DNA of 12,854 nucleotides, from positions 1-12,854 of the forward strand of contig DASPUI010000200.1 of assembly GCA_035622995.1 (NCBI GenBank), in the 5' to 3' direction. Shown in pieces: positions 9,501 to 12,854 of this stretch. Made by a program: the position numbers and the translations under genes. Within the stretch, counting starts at the first letter, position 1. Every line of letters begins with the position of its first letter. This stretch comes from DASPUI01 sp035622995. GTDB taxonomy: Bacteria > Verrucomicrobiota > Verrucomicrobiia > Chthoniobacterales > UBA10450. A model generated the notes under the pieces. That model did no database searches. It was not told the origin of the DNA and saw nothing but the letters and a program-made list of their open reading frames with translations.

Positions 9501-10608
9501 CACGATCTCCGGGAATGCGTCGGACAATATTGCGGTGCAGAGCGTCGAAGTCCAAATCGATGGCAGTGACTGGACGCCGGCGACCGGAACGACATCCTGG
9601 AGTTTTAATTTCAACAGCGCAAACTTTCTTAACGGTTCGCACATAATTAATGAGCGCGCGATTGACACCTCCGGGAATATTTCCGACGTCAATACAATCA
9701 ATGTGCGATTTTCGAATGTCCCGGGCGATTATGTTCAGCGAATCAGCTGCGGGAATTCCAGCAGCGTAATCGATTGCAGTGCAAACACGTGGCTGCCGGA
9801 CCAGAGTTATTCGTTAGGGTCGTTCGGTTTTACCGCCGGCAGTCCTGCATTCGTCGGAAATTCGATCGCCGGCGCGTGCCCGGCAGAACAGCCGCTTTAC
9901 CAAAACGAGCGGTCGAGCACATCGGACACGACGGTCCATTATTTATTCGATTGTCCGGAAGGAATCTACAACGTGACGTTGCTTGAAGCCGAAACGACCG
10001 CGACCGGGCCCAATCAACGCGTTTTCAACGTGTCAATTGAGGGCCAGAACGTGCTTTCTAATTTCGACATCTACGCGGCGGCCGGCGGCGCAAACATCGC
10101 CTGGTCGCAAACGTTGACCAACATCACCGTGGCTGATTCGCAACTCGATATTCAGTTCACGCCACTGGTTGGGAATTCGCGCATCTCGGGAATCGCGGTT
10201 GAGAAGGTTGGGAACGTGTTTAGCGACACGGACGGAATTCCCGATTGGTGGCGGCTGGCCTATTTCGACCACGCAGTTGGCGAAGATGGCGACGGTTCCC
10301 GCGGCAGCGATGATCCGGACGGTGATGGCCTAACGAATTTGCAGGAATATCTCGCTGGGACGAATCCGCTCGATCCAAGTTCGAGATTTGCGATTATCAA
10401 TATTGCCATAGTTGGAAACGATGTGCAGATAACATGGAGTTCGGTTTCCGGGAAAAGCTATCAGCTGCAGCGGGCTGATTCGCCCGACTCTGGCGCGGAC
10501 TGGCAAAATGTCGGGTCAAACCTCATCGGGAATGGTCCGAGCTTGATGCAAACAGATTCCGGCGCAGCTCACGATCCGGTTCACTTTTATCGAGCAGTTG
10601 TGCAATAA
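6574..10608 (+). CDS. Secreted multidomain GH13 alpha-amylase-family glycoside hydrolase
   Basis: Predicted exported enzyme cleaving alpha-1,4-glucan (starch/glycogen-like) bonds; 1344 residues. Domains: signal peptide 1-22 (cleavage near VCA-Q); galactose-binding-like sandwich of CBM6/35 or GH115_C type, about 27-185 (AFEAENF, MREDGLKIDEVIL); N-terminal beta-domain of amylase type, about 205-325; GH13 barrel, about 330-765; C-domain to about 842; Big_5-like Ig domain 848-948; second Ig-like domain 955-1048; malectin/CBM57-like domain 1051-1212 with YLFDCPEGIYNVTL; thrombospondin-3-like calcium stretch 1216-1270; terminal beta-domain to 1344. All four GH13 regions are present: DIVLNH 441-446, FRIDTTKH with nucleophile Asp551, FGEVE with acid/base Glu585, and DNHD with Asp661. 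ATG 6574 is chosen because it begins the signal peptide; upstream extension would run into glyS. No Shine-Dalgarno site seen. The GH13 subfamily and product profile cannot be told. The phosphoesterase/GH31 gene follows after 18 bp. Confidence 0.95.
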   Translation: MGLRTTVILLAAVVFLLRPVCAQVTEAGGVAAFEAENFVANNSPRTPVGSIAHSWTLGNATTGYSGSGYMEATPNVGPPGGNADNNSPELQFTVNFTSTGTHYIWMRGYAPTSSDDSMWVGIDGANSVACTLNQYNVWQWSNAPQGSSNAPTIPVATTGNHTVSLWMREDGLKIDEVILTTDSTFSPTVGNVWHIPINAEPAGVTSMRSPFTVNAGNDVTIWSGNQYQGGGGQGNQLTTGSTVFYKKSTDATWQSVAMSFNSATGNNKYYNATIPGATFAAGDTIQYYLKIPYSDHLPTFVYGTDTQSNGTEIESIAQAAPFTFVVQDFAYWQSQNIYQIITDRFFDGDPSNNNADGTYDPAAGSSVHGGDFKGIQQKLDYIKSLGATAIWISPVVKNTAGQYHGYSGWDFYNVDPHWGTLTDLQNLVNAAHARGIQVIDDIVLNHGGDLIYSTDSGYPNFLYPPAGYHMSFRGSQQYPPPFDLNATNPTIESLFHNNGYVQNFNDATQVVDGELRGLDDLKTETSYVRTSFAAIYKYWIDNAGFDAFRIDTTKHVDHGCWQYWCPQLHAEAVSLGKPNFFMFGEVEDGADADCGAYTGIKDGGDYEQDSLVDYPLYFMVNGVFAQANSNTQQIESHYNAIPTYYDTPAQMRLVTFLDNHDHPRFLNSSNANNNVARLNVALAFLYTARGIPCLYYGTEQGFNGGSDPNNREDMFAGGWEPDAASVGDNFNMTHPIFQYVAKLNNFRRLYPAMSLGTHVNQWNNPNGPGLFAYARRLGSQEVFVVFNTAGSAQTLPARSTIYPAGTTLINLLNPSESITTIAGPQIPSVGVPGTTAKIFIAQSMLQSLDPVITAITPAHDAGNVNTSVPVVITFSDAMDAASVQAAFRTTPATSGTFAWSSDSKVLTYTPNDPGWPGLTLITIDIAPTAKSATSGKTFYAGFEARFTTAASSFADTIPPTSAINSPNDGSTLQGQATISGNASDNIAVQSVEVQIDGSDWTPATGTTSWSFNFNSANFLNGSHIINERAIDTSGNISDVNTINVRFSNVPGDYVQRISCGNSSSVIDCSANTWLPDQSYSLGSFGFTAGSPAFVGNSIAGACPAEQPLYQNERSSTSDTTVHYLFDCPEGIYNVTLLEAETTATGPNQRVFNVSIEGQNVLSNFDIYAAAGGANIAWSQTLTNITVADSQLDIQFTPLVGNSRISGIAVEKVGNVFSDTDGIPDWWRLAYFDHAVGEDGDGSRGSDDPDGDGLTNLQEYLAGTNPLDPSSRFAIINIAIVGNDVQITWSSVSGKSYQLQRADSPDSGADWQNVGSNLIGNGPSLMQTDSGAAHDPVHFYRAVVQ

Positions 10609-10626
10609 TTACCGGCTTTTCCGCGC

Positions 10627-12854
10627 GTGAAAAATTTTCGTCAACTTTTCATATTATTGTTGCTCTTGTTCGCAGGCAGCGGCGTGGCTTTCGCCGGCTT
10701 GAACGCGAACAGCACCGTGTTCATCATTTTGATGGAGAACGAAAGTGGGACGAACATTGTTGGCAATGCGAGCGCGCCGTATATCAACAGCACGCTGCTG
10801 CCGATCGCCAGCTATGCCTCGCAATACTACACGCCGCCTGGAAATCATCCCAGCGAACCGAATTATCTCTGGCTCGAAGCAGGCACGAATTTCGGCATTC
10901 TGAACGACAATCCGCCTGCATTCAATCACCAGAGCACCACCGCACATTTCGTCACGCAGCTGCACAATGCCGGTATCTCCTGGAAGGCCTACGAAGAAGA
11001 TATCGATGGGTCAACTTGTCCAACCGCCGACAGCGGCAATTACGCCGTCCGGCATGATCCGTTCGTTTTCTTCGACGACGTCGTGAATTCCTATTGCACC
11101 AGCGCGGTGCGTCCTTTCACCGAGCTGGCTAACGACATCGCGAACAACAATCTCGCCCATTACAACTTCATCACGCCAAACCTTTGCGATGACATGCACA
11201 ATTCCTGTGCGCCGACGAATAACATGGTCCAGCAGGGCGACACCTGGTTGTCGCAAAATCTACCGATGATCCTGAACTCATCCCCCTACCAAAACAATGG
11301 TCTCGTGATCATTATTTGGGATGAGGGATTCAACAACAGCGACGGCCCGATTCCGTGCATCGTACTCTCGCCGTTTGCCAAGGGCGGCGGTTATAGCAAC
11401 GCCATTCGATACACCCACAGCGCCACCCTCAGGACGCTTCAGAAAATCTTCGGGATGACGCCGCTGCTCGGTGGCGCCTCGAGCAAACCTGATTTAAGCG
11501 ATCTCTTTACCAATGGAGCAATCCCAAATGCGGATGCGCCCGGCGTGACTAGTACGAGCGCTTACAATGTCTCCGCCGGTAACGCCACGCTCGGCGGCAG
11601 TGTCAATCCCAGCGGTAGTGCCACCACCACATGGTTCGAGTACGGCCTAACGACTTCTTACGGCAGCAATACGATCTCGACCAGCAGCGATAACGCGGAA
11701 TCGTACTCAAGCTGGACTTACGGCAGTAACGGCGGCACAGGTTTCGGCCCCGCGACCTACCTCGAAGGAACTGGAGGCGGAATCTTCCTGGTAAACAACA
11801 GCTCCGATGCCGGTCGCCAGATTGATGGCAATAATTCGTTTGGCGTCTACGCCGGGAGCGGCGGCCAAGGCATGGATCGCCAAATCCTCAACGCGCAACA
11901 AGCGGGAACGTTGACGATTTCGTTCCGTCCAGATGTCAGTAACGGCGTCTCCTTTAGTGGATTCAATTTGAAAACGGCGCCGGGTACCCATTTTGGCGAC
12001 AACGAATTAATTTCGGTCGGAATCCATCCGGCTGATGGCAATAACACGATCGCGATCAACGGGGGCACCGGCGTCATCCCTAACGGACAGACAATCAATC
12101 TCGGCACCGATCTGCGCGGCCAAATCCTCGACTTTACTCTGACTTACGACGGCCTGTCCGGAACGTACACCCTCGGGGCGAAACTGCGCACGAGCAGCAC
12201 TTACACGTTTGCTTCCGGTCCGCTCAAGGCGACCAGCGCCACACCGGCATACCTTGGTTTTGGCAATTTCAACACTGGCAGCAACCAGAACGCGATTTTT
12301 GACACTGTTTCGATCACCGATTCGGGATCGGCCGGAAACGGCACAGGCGCGGTGCCAACGAGCGCAAACGTTACTGGCCTGACGCCGGACACAACTTATC
12401 ATTATCGTGCGGTCGCACAGAACAGTAACGGCACGATCTACGGCGCCGACCAGACTTTCGGTTTCCCGCTTGTTCCTCCAGGTGACGCCGCATTCGAATC
12501 GTTCAATTCTTCGTCAGGTAATTTTCAAGCGCGCATTTATGACGCAACCGGACATATCGCAATCGCCGAACCGGATTTAAATGGGAATCCTTTTGGCAAT
12601 CTGATCACGTTCGCCCCGCCGGCAATAGTTGTTAACGGGGCCTCGTACGACCTCGGCCCGGTTCAGTCGGTCACCACTCTCGCTAACGGCCTCCAAATCG
12701 TGCAGGCGTTCGCCGGATCGACCATCACCGCGCAGCTCACCTTTAGCAGCGACGGCGTGATGCACTACGAGGTCATAAACTGGAATGGATTCGTTCCGAC
12801 TGAAACCGACGTCACCGCGTCGTCAAATGCTAACGAACACTTCTACGGTTTCGG
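10627..12854 (+). CDS. Exported phosphoesterase (PF04185) fused to split Fn3-like repeat and GH31 N-terminal domain, partial
   Basis: Open reading frame from GTG 10627 to the right edge: 742 residues, no stop, C-terminus outside the window. Residues 1-23 are a signal peptide (KNFRQ, hydrophobic run, AFA-G cleavage). Residues 29-298 match the phosphoesterase/acid phosphatase family of the alkaline phosphatase superfamily (SapM-like): VFIILMENES at 31-40, WDEG at 231-234, SPFAKGGG at 248-255, YTHSATLRTLQKIFGM at 262-277. Glu37, Asn38, Asp232, Glu233 and His264 are likely metal or catalytic residues by analogy. Residues 304-354 are the first half of an Fn3-like repeat and 569-612 (LTPDTTYHYRAVAQN) the second half; a beta-rich domain of about 214 residues sits between. 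From 619 the sequence resembles the GH31 N-terminal beta-sandwich and ends at NEHFYGF(G), the motif that precedes the barrel in GH31 alpha-glucosidases. GTG is chosen for its signal peptide; no Shine-Dalgarno site. Probably cotranscribed with the amylase gene. The phosphoesterase assignment is firm; GH31 is likely but not proven without the barrel. Confidence 0.85.
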   Translation, partial: MKNFRQLFILLLLLFAGSGVAFAGLNANSTVFIILMENESGTNIVGNASAPYINSTLLPIASYASQYYTPPGNHPSEPNYLWLEAGTNFGILNDNPPAFNHQSTTAHFVTQLHNAGISWKAYEEDIDGSTCPTADSGNYAVRHDPFVFFDDVVNSYCTSAVRPFTELANDIANNNLAHYNFITPNLCDDMHNSCAPTNNMVQQGDTWLSQNLPMILNSSPYQNNGLVIIIWDEGFNNSDGPIPCIVLSPFAKGGGYSNAIRYTHSATLRTLQKIFGMTPLLGGASSKPDLSDLFTNGAIPNADAPGVTSTSAYNVSAGNATLGGSVNPSGSATTTWFEYGLTTSYGSNTISTSSDNAESYSSWTYGSNGGTGFGPATYLEGTGGGIFLVNNSSDAGRQIDGNNSFGVYAGSGGQGMDRQILNAQQAGTLTISFRPDVSNGVSFSGFNLKTAPGTHFGDNELISVGIHPADGNNTIAINGGTGVIPNGQTINLGTDLRGQILDFTLTYDGLSGTYTLGAKLRTSSTYTFASGPLKATSATPAYLGFGNFNTGSNQNAIFDTVSITDSGSAGNGTGAVPTSANVTGLTPDTTYHYRAVAQNSNGTIYGADQTFGFPLVPPGDAAFESFNSSSGNFQARIYDATGHIAIAEPDLNGNPFGNLITFAPPAIVVNGASYDLGPVQSVTTLANGLQIVQAFAGSTITAQLTFSSDGVMHYEVINWNGFVPTETDVTASSNANEHFYGF
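11689..12330 (+). other. Beta-rich domain inserted within an Fn3-like repeat
   Basis: Codes for residues about 355-568 of the phosphoesterase/GH31 fusion. It starts with SYSSWTYGSNGGTGFGP and ends with AIFDTVSITDSG. The Gly/Asn/Thr-rich, beta-strand-like pattern resembles jelly-roll (LamG-like) modules found in exported proteins of Verrucomicrobiota and Planctomycetota. Removing it would join ...TISTSS directly to GNGTGAVPTSANVTGLTP, which restores one normal Fn3-like repeat. Boundaries are approximate and inferred from that join. Confidence 0.6.

Larger units (their letters stand above)
494..12085. repeat. Dispersed short motif TCGTTAGGC (core CGTTAGG), 12 copies
   Basis: Core CGTTAGG occurs on the plus strand at 494, 4511, 7724, 8294, 8834 and 9812. 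As its complement CCTAACG it occurs at 2209, 6335, 9469, 10329, 11646 and 12079 (left-most base given). Eight copies (2208, 4510, 7723, 8293, 8833, 9468, 10328, 11645) match the full 9-mer TCGTTAGGC or its complement. All lie inside genes but in different codon frames (TTA-GGC, CTA-ACG, CCT-AAC). The coordinates span the first to last copy; the sequence between copies is not repeated. Function unknown. Counted by eye, so a copy could have been missed. Confidence 0.7.

Noticed and set aside
10609..10626. Possible terminator or promoter between the amylase and the phosphoesterase fusion
   Set aside because: Only 18 bp with no hairpin and no promoter-like hexamers; too short to separate two transcription units convincingly.
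10654..12765. Antisense open frames across the last gene
   Set aside because: The plus-strand frame carries a signal peptide and a full phosphoesterase domain and is uninterrupted to the edge; the antisense frames have no family features.
1..12854. tRNA, rRNA, CRISPR array, riboswitch/T-box, insertion sequence or attachment site
   Set aside because: None seen on reading. The spacers next to the two synthetase genes are too short for a T-box leader, and no direct-repeat array or transposase was found.

Overview
The window looks like a chromosomal fragment of a Verrucomicrobiota bacterium, probably a soil or freshwater Spartobacteria/Chthoniobacterales-type lineage. This placement is inferred from protein architecture, not from a marker-gene search. 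The best clue is the exported amylase, which ends in a calcium-binding thrombospondin-3-like stretch (DxDxDG repeats followed by an LQEYLAGTNP signature) and a small beta-domain, a tail very common in exported Verrucomicrobiota proteins. Supporting clues are the dimeric class II glycyl-tRNA synthetase, Fn3-like repeats of the 'VNPSG..TTWFEYG...LTPDTTYHYR' kind, and a general lack of clear Shine-Dalgarno sites.

Left part (1-6465), housekeeping. On the minus strand a valS gene is followed after 4 bp by a cstA/btsT-type transporter gene, which runs off the left edge. On the plus strand murI (glutamate racemase) diverges from valS across a very short gap. murI converges on a minus-strand pair, glyS followed by a YjbR/MmcQ-family gene, and the 3' ends of murI and the YjbR gene overlap by 65 bp.

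Intergenic 6466-6573 is a 108-bp divergent spacer between glyS and the exported-protein genes.

Right part (6574-12854), exported carbohydrate-active proteins on the plus strand. A 1344-residue secreted GH13 alpha-amylase-type enzyme has its complete catalytic triad and at least seven accessory domains. Only 18 bp later begins a second exported protein, open to the right edge. It joins a PF04185-type phosphoesterase, an Fn3-like repeat split by an inserted beta-rich domain of about 210 residues, and what looks like the N-terminal domain of a GH31 alpha-glucosidase, ending at the typical EHFYGFG motif. Together these suggest an extracellular alpha-glucan degradation locus: endo-acting amylase plus exo-acting glucosidase, with a phosphatase attached.

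The most unusual signal cuts across the genes. The 7-mer CGTTAGG/CCTAACG occurs 12 times (about 1.6 expected by chance). Eight copies extend to the 9-mer TCGTTAGGC (about 0.1 expected). The copies are split evenly between strands and fall in several reading frames, so the constraint looks like a DNA-level one, similar to DNA-uptake or protein-binding genome motifs. No tRNA, rRNA, CRISPR array, insertion sequence or integrase was seen.
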